Of a stretch of DNA of 64,000 nucleotides, positions 1 to 8,274 are shown in pieces. Where the stretch lies: assembly GCF_017303295.1 (NCBI RefSeq), contig NZ_JAFKOK010000018.1:36980-100979 (forward strand). Reading direction: 5' to 3'. This DNA comes from Rhodobacter sp. NTK016B. Its GTDB lineage: Bacteria; Pseudomonadota; Alphaproteobacteria; Rhodobacterales; Rhodobacteraceae. How positions within the stretch are numbered: the stretch's first letter is position 1; every line of letters begins with the position of its first letter. The notes beneath the pieces are model-generated. The model worked only from the letters and a program-made list of their open reading frames with translations. It was not told the DNA's origin and searched no databases. The translations under genes and the position numbers were made by a program.

Positions 1-95
1 TCGCCACGGCAGGTGACACAGGCATGACGGGTGGACCGTCCCGGCGCGAAATCCTGCCCATTGACCGGGCGTCACGCTTTCGGCATGAGCAGGTC

Positions 96-434
96 ATGCT
101 GATTTACAAGATCTTCCGCCGCTCCGAATGGGATGCCTTCGTCGTCGCGGGCCACACGGCGGGCGCGCCCGTCGATCTGGCGGACGGCTATATTCACCTG
201 TCGACCTCCGCGCAGGTGGTCGAAACCGCCGCCAAGCACTTCGCGTCGGAAAGCGACCTCGTGCTTCTGGCGCTGGAAAGCGACACGCTCGGCGACGCGC
301 TGAAATGGGAACCGTCGCGCGGCGGCGCGCTGTTTCCGCATCTCTACCGCGCCATGACGACCAAGGATGTGCTATGGGACAAATCCCTGCCGCTTGGCGC
401 CGCCGGTCACATCTTTCCCGAAGGCGTGGTCTGA
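96..434 (+). CDS. DUF952 family protein
   Basis: This is a 112-residue protein that begins MLIYKIF and carries the GYIHLST stretch typical of the DUF952 family, whose biochemical role is not established. An upstream in-frame ATG at 24 would add 24 residues with no family similarity, so the ATG at 96 is chosen. Its TGA stop overlaps the pyrD start by one base (TGATG), so the two are probably translationally coupled. The family is a small cytoplasmic protein and no signal or membrane segment is visible. The 95 bases before it hold no complete gene; a reading frame ending at base 16 may be the tail of an upstream gene. Confidence 0.8.
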   Translation: MLIYKIFRRSEWDAFVVAGHTAGAPVDLADGYIHLSTSAQVVETAAKHFASESDLVLLALESDTLGDALKWEPSRGGALFPHLYRAMTTKDVLWDKSLPLGAAGHIFPEGVV

Positions 435-1486
435 TGATCGAGAAACTGGGCCTGTGGGCCATGCACCGGATCGACCCCGAACAGGGGCACGGACTGGCCC
501 TGAAGGCGCTCAGATCAGGGCTGGTGCCGCTGCCCGGTCAGATCAGTTCGGCGCGGCTTCGTACCGAGATCGCCGGGCTGCAACTGCCCAACCCGGTGGG
601 CCTTGCCGCCGGGTTCGACAAGAACGCCGTGGCGCTGGCGCCGCTGGCCCGCGCGGGGTTCGGCTTTGTCGAGGTCGGCGCGGCGACGCCGCGCCGGCAA
701 CCGGGCAATCCGCGCCCGCGCCTGTTCCGGCTGTCCGAAGACCGCGCCGTCATCAACCGTTTCGGCTTTAACAACGAGGGCGCGCAGGCCATCGCCGCGC
801 GCCTCGCGCAGCGACGCGCCGGGCCGGTAGTCGGGCTGAATCTGGGGGCCAACAAGGACAGCACGGATCGGGCCGAGGATTTCGCGCGCGTGCTGGAAAC
901 CTGCGGTCCCTTCGTCGATTTCGCCACCGTCAACGTGTCGTCCCCCAATACTGAGAAACTGCGCGACCTGCAGGGGGCCGAGGCCCTGCTGGGCCTTCTG
1001 CGCGGTGTCATCGCGCGCCGCGATACGCTCGAGCGCCGGATCCCCGTCTTCCTGAAGATCGCGCCGGATCTGAACGATCAGGAATTGTCCGACATTGCCG
1101 GCGTGGCGGTCGAATGCGGTCTGGACGCGGTAATCGCCACGAACACCACGCTGGACCGCGAAGGTCTGAAAAGTGCGCATCGGGGCGAGGCAGGCGGGCT
1201 TTCCGGCGCGCCATTGTTCGAAAAATCCACCCGCGTGCTGGCCCGCCTGTCGCAGCTTCTGGACGGGCGCGTGCCCTTGATCGGCGTGGGCGGGATCGCC
1301 TCGGCCGACGACGCCTATGCCAAGATTCGCGCCGGGGCCTCGGCCGTGCAGCTTTACTCGGCGCTCGTTTATGGTGGCATGTCGCTGGTGCCCCGGATCG
1401 TGCACGGGCTGGACGCGCTTCTGGAACGCGATAACTTTGCCCATGTACGCGACGCCGTCGGCACCGGGAGGGATGAATGGCTGTAG
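434..1486 (+). CDS. pyrD: Dihydroorotate dehydrogenase (quinone), class 2
   Basis: PyrD oxidises dihydroorotate to orotate in de novo pyrimidine synthesis, passing electrons through FMN to membrane quinones. The 350-residue protein shows the class 2 layout: an N-terminal amphipathic extension of about 40 residues for membrane docking, GLAAGFDKN near residue 57, the active-site segment NVSSPNT near 160 with the catalytic serine, and FMN phosphate-binding IGVGGI near 280. The length is normal for class 2. The start overlaps the DUF952 stop by one base. The last ten bases overlap the ArsC-family gene, so the three genes form one operon. Confidence 0.95.
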   Translation: MIEKLGLWAMHRIDPEQGHGLALKALRSGLVPLPGQISSARLRTEIAGLQLPNPVGLAAGFDKNAVALAPLARAGFGFVEVGAATPRRQPGNPRPRLFRLSEDRAVINRFGFNNEGAQAIAARLAQRRAGPVVGLNLGANKDSTDRAEDFARVLETCGPFVDFATVNVSSPNTEKLRDLQGAEALLGLLRGVIARRDTLERRIPVFLKIAPDLNDQELSDIAGVAVECGLDAVIATNTTLDREGLKSAHRGEAGGLSGAPLFEKSTRVLARLSQLLDGRVPLIGVGGIASADDAYAKIRAGASAVQLYSALVYGGMSLVPRIVHGLDALLERDNFAHVRDAVGTGRDEWL

Positions 1487-1803
1487 AGATCTGGCACAAT
1501 CCGCGCTGCTCGAAATCGCGGCAGGCGCTGGCCTATCTGGAAGACAAGGGCATCACCCCCGAGGTGCGGCTCTATCTGAAGGACCGCCCCTCGCGCGATG
1601 AAATCCGCGAGATGCTGGGCGCGCTCGACCTGCCCGCGACCGAGCTTCTGCGCAAGGAAGGCGCGGCGCTGAAGACCGAGGTCGAAAGCGTCATCATTAA
1701 CGCCATGGCCGCCGATTCCTCGCTGATCGAACGCCCGGTGATCCGCAACGGCAACCGCGCCGTGATCGGACGCCCGACCGAAAAGATCGACGAGATCCTC
1801 TGA
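1477..1803 (+). CDS. arsC: ArsC-family (glutaredoxin-type) reductase
   Basis: This 108-residue protein of the ArsC/Spx/YffB thioredoxin-fold family has the cysteine in HNPRCSKSR at residue 11 and the RPVI segment near residue 88 that contacts oxyanion in glutathione/glutaredoxin-linked arsenate reductases. The family reduces arsenate to arsenite, but many short homologues away from ars operons have uncertain substrates. There is no arsB, acr3 or arsR nearby and the gene overlaps pyrD by ten bases, so a true arsenic role is not assured. Its 3' end faces the lytic transglycosylase, 25 bases away. Confidence 0.75.
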   Translation: MAVEIWHNPRCSKSRQALAYLEDKGITPEVRLYLKDRPSRDEIREMLGALDLPATELLRKEGAALKTEVESVIINAMAADSSLIERPVIRNGNRAVIGRPTEKIDEIL

Positions 1804-1828
1804 CCTGCCACGAACGGCTCTTGCTGGC

Positions 1829-2719
1829 TCAGCCCGCCGTTCTGACCGCGCGCACGGCAAAGACGCAGGCATCCGTCGGCAGTTGCGGCACCGTCGCGCA
1901 AAGTCCGCGTGCGATGTTCCACGCTGCCAGCACGCGCGGCACGTAATCGCGCGTCTCGGCATAGGGCGGGACGCCGCCATTGCGCCGCACCGCGCCCTCG
2001 CCCGCATTGTAGCCCGCCAGCGCCAGCACGATGTCGCCGTCGAACTCATCAAGAAGCCAGTCCAGATAAGCCACGCCGCCCCGGATATTCTGTTCGGGAT
2101 CGTTGGCATCCGCGACGCCGAACCGCGCGGCGGTGGCGGGGATCAGTTGCATCAGCCCCTGCGCGCCCGCATGGCTGACCGCGCCGACCCGCCCCGCGCT
2201 TTCGACCGAGATCACCGCCAGCGCCAGCGCGGGCGACACCCGCGTGCCGACCGTCGCCATCAGGATCGCGGCGTTATGCGCGGCGGCGATATCCTGAAGG
2301 TGCTGCACGCCGGGTTCCGGCACGCGCCGGTCGTCGGGGGCATCGCGCAGGGCCTCCATCGCGGCCAGAAACCGCCCCTGTCCCTGCGCCAGATTGGGCG
2401 AGACCGCGTCCCAGAACCAGCCGAACCGCGCCCCGTCCGCGCCCGGCGCGGGCAGTGGCTGGGCCGCGCGCGTGACGGAACTGTCGAGCGGCGCCACGGG
2501 GTCGGGCGGGGCAAGGCGGCGCGCCTGTTCCTCGGGATCGACCTGCACGTCGATCCGGCTGCGCCCGTCCTGCGGCGCGACCCCGATCCTGCGAAACGTG
2601 AAATCGCCCTGCGGCGCGACCTGAGCGATCGCGGGAAGCGGGGCGGACAGCGCAAAACAGGCCAGCCCAGAGAGGGCGGCCACCAGAAGGCTGCGACGGA
2701 TGGGCAAGCTGCTCGGCAT
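1829..2719 (-). CDS. Periplasmic lytic transglycosylase (SLT domain)
   Basis: This enzyme cleaves the MurNAc-GlcNAc bond of peptidoglycan to give 1,6-anhydro ends. The ATG at 2719 gives 296 residues and a signal peptide (MPSSLPIRRSLLV, ending near PAIAQ). A GTG at 2752 is an alternative start. After a roughly 100-residue N-terminal region of unknown role, the C-terminal SLT (GH23) domain shows the catalytic glutamate in VESAGR, then GAQGLMQLIP, NIRGGVAYL and ALAGYNAGEGAV. It is a single-gene unit, convergent with the ArsC-family gene. It could open the wall for the Tad pilus encoded next to it, but that is only inferred from position. Confidence 0.88.
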   Translation of the reverse strand: MPSSLPIRRSLLVAALSGLACFALSAPLPAIAQVAPQGDFTFRRIGVAPQDGRSRIDVQVDPEEQARRLAPPDPVAPLDSSVTRAAQPLPAPGADGARFGWFWDAVSPNLAQGQGRFLAAMEALRDAPDDRRVPEPGVQHLQDIAAAHNAAILMATVGTRVSPALALAVISVESAGRVGAVSHAGAQGLMQLIPATAARFGVADANDPEQNIRGGVAYLDWLLDEFDGDIVLALAGYNAGEGAVRRNGGVPPYAETRDYVPRVLAAWNIARGLCATVPQLPTDACVFAVRAVRTAG

Positions 2720-3173
2720 GGCCCCGGATTGTTGTTTTTCCGTTATGGACACTACCCTGCCAGAAAACCGCGAGTCGCAAAAGCCCCGCGTCAGGCGCGT
2801 AGGGCCAGGGCCCGGCCATTCTGTACGGCAAATGCGGCTTTGGCCGGAAGCAATGGCAAGGTCTCACCCAACCGGCACCCGAGTCGCGCCCCCGAATCGT
2901 CCTTTTTCCCGGCGACCTGTGCCCATGCCGGGCAAACGCAGTTTCCGGTTTGGCGCCCTATCCGACCCGCCAGACAGCATCGTCGCGCCACCGGAGACAA
3001 GTCACGAAATGACGCGAGCCCTGCCTTGTTTCCGTCGGAATTGACACCCGATTACGCCCCGAACCGGACCGATAAGGAAGCTGCCAAGAACGAAGCCGGT
3101 AACACATCCCAACCCCATCCGGTTTCGGTCAAGGCAAGACGTTCATAGTACCTTGTTCTCTGGAGAGACTAAC
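2720..3173. other. Intergenic stretch between transglycosylase and pilin gene
   Basis: I see no convincing gene in these 454 bases. Open frames lack a ribosome site and family resemblance. The stretch should hold the divergent promoters of the transglycosylase and of the pilin gene. TTGACA occurs at about 3044, but no good -10 hexamer sits at the right distance. The pilin ribosome site (GGAGAG) lies at 3162-3167. Confidence 0.5.
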
Positions 3174-3386
3174 ATGACCTTCCTGACCAAACTGAAAACC
3201 TTCGCCGCCGATGAATCGGGCGCCGTCACCGTCGACTGGGTCGTGCTGACCGCCGCCATCGTCGGCCTCGGCCTGGCCGTGATCACCTCGGTTCGTACCG
3301 GCGTGGGCAGCCTCGGCACCGACATCTCGAACTCGCTGACCAGCGCCTCGGTCGCGACGCTCGGCACGCTCGGCGTCAGCAACTAA
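3174..3386 (+). CDS. flp: Flp-family type IVb pilin (major Tad pilin)
   Basis: This 70-residue prepilin has a short positively charged leader (MTFLTKLKTFAADESG) followed at once by a hydrophobic segment of about 22 residues (VTVDWVVLTAAIVGLGLAV). That is the layout of Flp pilins, which are processed by the TadV/CpaA peptidase and assembled by the Tad machine. The expected cleavage is after the glycine in DESG-AVTV. The usual Glu-Tyr pair of Flp pilins is Asp-Trp here. The start at 3174 follows GGAGAG at good spacing. The gene precedes cpaB and is followed by a strong hairpin, so it is probably transcribed at a high level as a short message. Confidence 0.85.
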   Translation: MTFLTKLKTFAADESGAVTVDWVVLTAAIVGLGLAVITSVRTGVGSLGTDISNSLTSASVATLGTLGVSN

Positions 3387-3411
3387 GCGCGGGCGACACG
3401 CCTTTGATGAC

Positions 3412-3435
3412 GCGGCCACCCCACGGGGTGGCCGC
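3412..3435 (+). terminator. Hairpin after the pilin gene
   Basis: An 11-base perfect inverted repeat (GCGGCCACCCC / GGGGTGGCCGC) with a minimal loop lies 26 bases after the pilin stop. No long T run follows, so it may stabilise the pilin mRNA 3' end or give partial termination. Confidence 0.7.
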
Positions 3436-3653
3436 TTCCATATCCGGGATCGGCCATCGGGCCGGGGGACAGGGCGGCCGGGCGACACGGCGGGCCCTAT
3501 CTTTGCGACCACAACCTCAGCGTGATTTTCACAAAGCTGTCACCGATCGGCCTGGAAGAGCCACGTTGTCGCCCTATTCGATTGTTACAACCTATTAGTG
3601 TTCATACCCGGTTGCGCTGAGGCGCTCTCGGGTCAAGCGTACAGGAGCGAACG

Positions 3654-4490
3654 ATGCGTGCCCTCCAGATCGGAATCCTCGGGATTGGTCTCGGCCTTGC
3701 CGGTTTCGGCGTCTACATGGCGCAGAACTATGTCAGCCAGACACAGGCCGCGATTGCCGCAGCTCAGGCACGCGGGGCTGATCAGGTGTCGATCCAGACC
3801 GTGCCCGTGCTCGTCGCAACGCGCCAACTTCGTTATGGCGAACCGATCGGCCCGGACGCGGTTCAGGTCGTTGACTGGCCCGCCGCCGCCGTGCCGCAGG
3901 GCGTCTTTCAGGACATCAACGTGCTGATCCCCGATCCCAGCCGCCCCCGTATCGCCCTGCGCGCAATGGAGCCGATGGAGCCGCTGCTGGATCTGAAGGT
4001 CTCGGATCCCGGGCAGGCCGCCGGTATCGCCGCGATCCTGACGCCGGGCCTGCGCGCCTTCACTATCCGTGTGGACCAGAATAGCGGGATTTCCGGCACA
4101 CTGCGCCCGTCCAACACCGTCGATATCTACTGGACCGGTCGCGGCGCCGAAAACGGCGAGGTTACGCGCCTGCTGTCGTCGGGCGTCCGCATCATCGCGC
4201 TGGACGAAAACGCCGATCAGGACCGCAATTTCCAGGGCGTGCCCCGCTCGATCACGGTCGAGGCCACGCCTGAAACCGTCGCCACCCTGGCACAAGGTCA
4301 ATCCACCGGGCGGCTGTCGCTGTCGCTGGTGGGTCTCGACGATGACTCGACCCCCACGCAGATCCAGGTCGACGGCCGCAGCTTGCTGGGGATCGAAGAA
4401 GCGCCTGCGCTTCAGGCCCCCGAGCGCTGCACCGTGCGGACGCGCCGGGGCTCGGAAGTGGTGATGATCGAGATCCCCTGCACCAACTGA
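3654..4490 (+). CDS. cpaB: Flp pilus assembly protein CpaB/RcpC
   Basis: CpaB is a periplasmic protein of the Tad secretion system that works with the outer-membrane secretin CpaC. The 278-residue product starts with one N-terminal transmembrane anchor (GILGIGLGLAGFGVYMA). It then has an SAF-type domain around residues 45-110 and the RcpC/CpaB core with NTVDIYWTG near residue 155. The C-terminal part holds two cysteines near the end. The start follows AGGAGCG with normal spacing. The pilin gene lies 267 bases upstream and cpaC 247 bases downstream; a hairpin sits in each gap. Confidence 0.92.
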   Translation: MRALQIGILGIGLGLAGFGVYMAQNYVSQTQAAIAAAQARGADQVSIQTVPVLVATRQLRYGEPIGPDAVQVVDWPAAAVPQGVFQDINVLIPDPSRPRIALRAMEPMEPLLDLKVSDPGQAAGIAAILTPGLRAFTIRVDQNSGISGTLRPSNTVDIYWTGRGAENGEVTRLLSSGVRIIALDENADQDRNFQGVPRSITVEATPETVATLAQGQSTGRLSLSLVGLDDDSTPTQIQVDGRSLLGIEEAPALQAPERCTVRTRRGSEVVMIEIPCTN

Positions 4491-4550
4491 GCAGGGCCCT
4501 GAACGCGGTTCCGCCAGCGCTTTCAATCCCCGATTGCGTCTTTCGGGCAA

Positions 4551-4583
4551 CAGGCGCGCCCCCAATATCTGGGGGCGCGCCTG
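4551..4583 (+). terminator. Perfect 14-bp hairpin between cpaB and cpaC
   Basis: A perfect 14-base inverted repeat (CAGGCGCGCCCCCA / TGGGGGCGCGCCTG) surrounds a 5-base loop, 60 bases after the cpaB stop. A weak T-containing tail (TATTCC) follows. It likely terminates or attenuates transcription from cpaB into cpaC, or protects the upstream mRNA. Confidence 0.75.
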
Positions 4584-4737
4584 TATTCCGACGCCAGACC
4601 TCGGCACAGATTTGTCGATCTACGCGAAAGACGCGCCGCAATCATTTGAATCTTGCAAAAAAAATCGGTTTCCCGCATCCTTCAGACAAAGCGCCCGTCA
4701 GAGGCCGATACAAATCGTGATCGAGAGGCAGGATCAC

Positions 4738-6144
4738 ATGACCATGAAACGGACGATCGCGTCGGTGATGACACTGGCGATTGTTGGCCTCGGGCAGGCC
4801 ATCCTTCCCGCCACTCCCGGCTGGGCGCAGACGATGCGCGTGTCCTCGGGGCGGGCGCAGGATACGCTGGCCGTCGCGATGAACCGCGCGGTAGTGGTGG
4901 AAACCGATACCCCCTTCGTTGAATTGTCGATCGCCAATCCCGGCATCGCCGATATCTCGACCCTGTCGGACCGCTCGATCTACGTGCTCGGCAAGGCACC
5001 GGGACGAACCACACTGACCATCCTCGGGGCAAATGGCGAGCTGATCGCCAATGTCGAAGTGCAGGTCACCCCCGATGTGGCCGAGTTCCGCGAACGCCTG
5101 CGCCAGATCCTGCCCAGCGAGCAGATCGAAGTCCGCACCGCCAATGACGGGATCGTGCTGTCGGGCATCGTTTCCTCAGGCGCCCGTCTGGACGCAGCGC
5201 TGCAACTGGCCGAGCGGTATGCCCCCGGCCGGGTCTCGAACCTGATGAGCGTCGGCGGCACCCAGCAGGTGATGCTGCGCGTGCGTTTCTCGGAAGTGCA
5301 GCGCTCGGCCGCGCAGAGCCTTGCGGCCAGCCTGTCGGCCAGCCATGGGCGCTCGCAGGTCGGCACCGGCCGCTTCGGCACCGAAGCCCTCGGCACTGCC
5401 GGTCTGGCGATCCCCACGATTGAAAACAGCACCGAATCCCAAGGCGTCATCACCGGCGGCTTCTCGATCGGCGCGGTGCAGTTTCAGGTCATGCTGGAAG
5501 CGATGGAATCGAACGGGCTTGCCCGGACGCTGTCGGAACCCAGCCTGACCGCCCTGTCGGGGCAGGAAGCGCATTTCCTTGCCGGTGGCGAGGTTCCGGT
5601 GCCGGTGATCGGCGACTCGGGCAGCGTGACCATCGATTACCGACCCTTCGGCGTCGAGCTGACCTTTACCCCGCGCGTGGTCGATGGCGACGTGATCAAT
5701 CTGTCGCTCGATGCGATGGTGTCGAGCCTCGACAGCTCGAACTCGGTCACGACGGGCGGCGTTTCTGTCCCCGCCTTCCGGGTGCGCCAGACCTCGACCA
5801 CGGTCGAGATGCGAGACGGCGAAAGTTTTGCCATCGCCGGCCTTCTGCAAGACGATTTCCAGGGCTCGATCGGGCAAGTTCCGTGGCTGGGCGACATCCC
5901 CGTACTGGGCGCGCTGTTCCGGTCCTCGGATTACCAGCGTTCGCAGAGCGAGCTGATGATCTTCGTCACCGCCCATCTGGTCAGCCCGACCCGCGGCGAG
6001 GCGCTGCTTCTGCCCACCGATCGCGTCCGCCTGCCCAACGAATCCGAGCTGTTCCTGAACGGTCAGCTGACCGGCGGGACCACGGGCGCCTCCGAAGTCG
6101 CGCGGCAGGATTTCCGCGGCGGCTACGGCTATGTGATGGAGTAA
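4738..6144 (+). CDS. cpaC: Pilus assembly secretin CpaC/RcpA
   Basis: CpaC forms the outer-membrane channel for the Flp pilus. The 468-residue protein has a signal peptide ending near PGWAQ (about residue 31), an N-terminal secretin/TonB short domain with repeated beta segments (IYVLGKAPGRTTLTI), a BON-like region near residues 120-170, and the secretin core from about 190 to 420. The secretin signature VPVPVIGDSGSVTIDYRPFGVELTFTP falls inside this core, and GLLQDDFQGSIGQVPWLGDIPVLGALF gives the C-terminal gate region. The ATG at 4738 has AGGCAGGA upstream and produces a proper signal peptide; longer upstream extensions do not. The next gene starts four bases after the stop. Confidence 0.95.
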   Translation: MTMKRTIASVMTLAIVGLGQAILPATPGWAQTMRVSSGRAQDTLAVAMNRAVVVETDTPFVELSIANPGIADISTLSDRSIYVLGKAPGRTTLTILGANGELIANVEVQVTPDVAEFRERLRQILPSEQIEVRTANDGIVLSGIVSSGARLDAALQLAERYAPGRVSNLMSVGGTQQVMLRVRFSEVQRSAAQSLAASLSASHGRSQVGTGRFGTEALGTAGLAIPTIENSTESQGVITGGFSIGAVQFQVMLEAMESNGLARTLSEPSLTALSGQEAHFLAGGEVPVPVIGDSGSVTIDYRPFGVELTFTPRVVDGDVINLSLDAMVSSLDSSNSVTTGGVSVPAFRVRQTSTTVEMRDGESFAIAGLLQDDFQGSIGQVPWLGDIPVLGALFRSSDYQRSQSELMIFVTAHLVSPTRGEALLLPTDRVRLPNESELFLNGQLTGGTTGASEVARQDFRGGYGYVME

Positions 6145-6147
6145 GCG

Positions 6148-6786
6148 ATGACCCTGCCCCGCACCACAGCCCCCCTGATGATCTCGCGCCGCGCGATGCT
6201 GCTGGGCCTGGCCGGCGGCACACTGGCCGCCTGCGATACGACGGGCGAGGTCGGCGCCTTCGTCGATGAGGGCGCCTTCGGCACCCCCACCGCGCATAAC
6301 CTGCTGATCCAGACCGGGCAGCTCGATTATGCGGTGATCCTTGCCGAGCGTTTCGCACGCGAAGTCCCCAACACGGTGAATTTCGCGTTCGACAGCGCCC
6401 AGCTCGACGAAGCCGCGCGTTTCGTGCTGATGCGTCAGGCAAGCTGGATGGCGCAGTTCCCCGAACTGGCCTTCCGCGTCTTCGGCCATACCGACCTTGT
6501 CGGATCCGAGCGCTACAATCAGGGCCTCGGACTGCGCCGCGCGCGTGCCGTGGCCTCTTATCTGGTGAGCCTTGGCATCAACCGCCACCGCGTGCAGGCG
6601 GTCGTGTCCAACGGCGAAACCCAGCCCCTGATCCCGACGCCCGTGCGCGAACGCGAGAACCGCAGGGCGGTGACCGAAGTGTCGGGCTTCGTGCAAAACC
6701 ATCCCCGGATCCTGAACGGCGAATATGCCCATGTCGTGCACCGGGAATACGTTGAGAGTGCCGTCCGGGCCCCGGATGTTCCCTGA
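6148..6786 (+). CDS. OmpA-like peptidoglycan-binding lipoprotein of the Tad locus
   Basis: This is a 212-residue predicted lipoprotein. The leader has a double arginine (SRRAML) and a lipobox LAAC with the lipid-bearing Cys near residue 29, so Tat-dependent export is possible. The C-terminal OmpA/MotB domain (about residues 80-190) shows VNFAFDSAQLD, FGHTD, YNQGLGLRRARAVASYLV and the NRRAV segment for diaminopimelate binding. Homologous OmpA-like proteins occur in other tad clusters, where they may tie the secretin to the wall; CpaD is absent here and this protein may take its place. It is the last gene before a strong terminator. Confidence 0.85.
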   Translation: MTLPRTTAPLMISRRAMLLGLAGGTLAACDTTGEVGAFVDEGAFGTPTAHNLLIQTGQLDYAVILAERFAREVPNTVNFAFDSAQLDEAARFVLMRQASWMAQFPELAFRVFGHTDLVGSERYNQGLGLRRARAVASYLVSLGINRHRVQAVVSNGETQPLIPTPVRERENRRAVTEVSGFVQNHPRILNGEYAHVVHREYVESAVRAPDVP

Positions 6787-6823
6787 TACCTCTGCCGGGT
6801 TACCCTGTCCGGCACACCTCGCA

Positions 6824-6852
6824 ACGCCCTGCCGACCTGTTCGGCAGGGCGT
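6824..6852 (+). terminator. Strong terminator between the OmpA-like gene and cpaE
   Basis: A 12-base perfect inverted repeat (ACGCCCTGCCGA / TCGGCAGGGCGT) with loop CCTGT is followed by a short T-containing stretch. It separates the cpaBC segment from the cpaE-onward segment. Confidence 0.8.
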
Positions 6853-7025
6853 CTGCTTTGTGATGAAGCGCCAGACAATTACGCTTTCTTAGCCCCATTA
6901 TCGCCAAGATTGTCACCGAGGTTGAGCAAGTCTCCCCATCCGTCCGGCCCCTTTGGCCGCGCGGCGCGGGCGGGACGGTTCAGGTGCCATTGCCCTGCAA
7001 AATGCAGGGACGGAGGATAAGAAAA

Positions 7026-8264
7026 ATGTCGAGCGCAAGCACCAGCAAGCAACTTGCCCCTATCCGGGCCTGTACGATCTCGCGTGACGTGCAGAACTTC
7101 GATCTGCTGATCGAGGATATGGAGCTTGAACTGGGCGAAAGCTGGGGCGATCTGTCCTTTCCCAACGCGTTGAAATTTCTAGACCAACCCGATGCGCGGG
7201 GGATGGAATTCATCGCCATCGCGCTGGATGACGACGACGAGCCGAACATGGCGCTGGTCGAAGCGCTGATCCAACGGGCCAACACGCTGGATATCGCGGT
7301 GCTGGTCATCGCCGAAGAGCTGGGGCCGATCACGCTGCACCGGCTGCTGCGCCTCGGGGCCAGCGATTTCGTCCCCTACCCGCTGCCCGAAGGCGCGCTT
7401 CATGACGCGATCCAACGCCTGCGCACCCCGGTGACCGAGGTGTCGAATATCTCGGCGCAATCGCGGATGATGCCCAGCGCGTCGCAGAAAATGGGCGCGG
7501 TCTATGCCGTGCAGCCGCTTTCGGGCGGCTCGGGCGCCACGACCTTTGCCGTCAACCTTGCGTGGGAAATCGCGAATTCCGGGAAAGAGGCGCCCAGCGT
7601 CTGCCTGCTGGATTTCGACCTGCAGACAGGGTCGATCGCCACCTATCTCGACCTTGCCCGGACCGAAAAGGTCTACGAGTTGCTGTCCAACACCGCCGTG
7701 ATGGACCGCGATTTCTTCATGAACACGCTGCAGACCTTCAACGACCGGCTGAAGGTGCTGACAGCCGCCGCCGACATGCTGCCGCTGGATCTGATCACGC
7801 CCGATGACATCGACCGCGTGATCACAATGGCGCGGGCGAATTTCGACGTGGTCATCATCGACATGCCCGGCACCGTCGTGCAATGGACCGAAACCGTGCT
7901 CAACGACGCCGATTGCTATTACGCGACGATGGAGCTCGACATGCGCTCGGCCCAGAACGCACTGCGGCTGATCCGCGCACTCAAGGCCGAAGACCTGCCC
8001 CTGTCGAAGCTGCGCTACGTACTGAACCGCGCGCCCAAATTTACCGACCTGTCGGGCAAGGCGCGCGCCAAGCGGATGGCCGAAAGCCTTGATATCGAAT
8101 TCGAAGTCTCGCTGCCGGACGGCACCGCGCAGGTCACGCATGCCAACGACCACGGCCTGCCGCTGGCCGAGATCGCGCCGAAGAATCCGCTGCTGAAAGA
8201 AATCCGAAAAGTCGCGCAGGCTATCGCCGAAGCCACGCACGACCATAGCCGTGCGGCGGCCTGA
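7026..8264 (+). CDS. cpaE: Tad pilus localisation protein CpaE/TadZ with degenerate Walker A
   Basis: CpaE/TadZ is a ParA/MinD-like protein that places the Tad machine in the cell. This 412-residue protein has an atypical receiver-like domain (about residues 15-135) and a ParA-type domain (about 155-405). The motif at residues 166-173 is SGGSGATT where active ParA proteins have KGGxGKTT, so both lysines of the deviant Walker A are gone. LLDFDLQTGS and VVIIDMPG, which match the other switch motifs, are still recognisable. The ATG at 7026 follows GGAGGATAAG closely, which decides the start over one at 6984. The gene heads the cpaE-cpaF-tadB-tadC run. Confidence 0.92.
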   Translation: MSSASTSKQLAPIRACTISRDVQNFDLLIEDMELELGESWGDLSFPNALKFLDQPDARGMEFIAIALDDDDEPNMALVEALIQRANTLDIAVLVIAEELGPITLHRLLRLGASDFVPYPLPEGALHDAIQRLRTPVTEVSNISAQSRMMPSASQKMGAVYAVQPLSGGSGATTFAVNLAWEIANSGKEAPSVCLLDFDLQTGSIATYLDLARTEKVYELLSNTAVMDRDFFMNTLQTFNDRLKVLTAAADMLPLDLITPDDIDRVITMARANFDVVIIDMPGTVVQWTETVLNDADCYYATMELDMRSAQNALRLIRALKAEDLPLSKLRYVLNRAPKFTDLSGKARAKRMAESLDIEFEVSLPDGTAQVTHANDHGLPLAEIAPKNPLLKEIRKVAQAIAEATHDHSRAAA

Positions 8265-8274
8265 GGAGATGTCC

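Noticed and set aside
1..95. Possible 3' end of an upstream gene (stop at base 16)
   Set aside because: Only a few codons are visible, so it cannot be identified or supported.
2720..3173. tRNA gene in the long gap before the pilin gene
   Set aside because: No acceptor-stem pairing and no GTTCGAATC-type T loop could be found.
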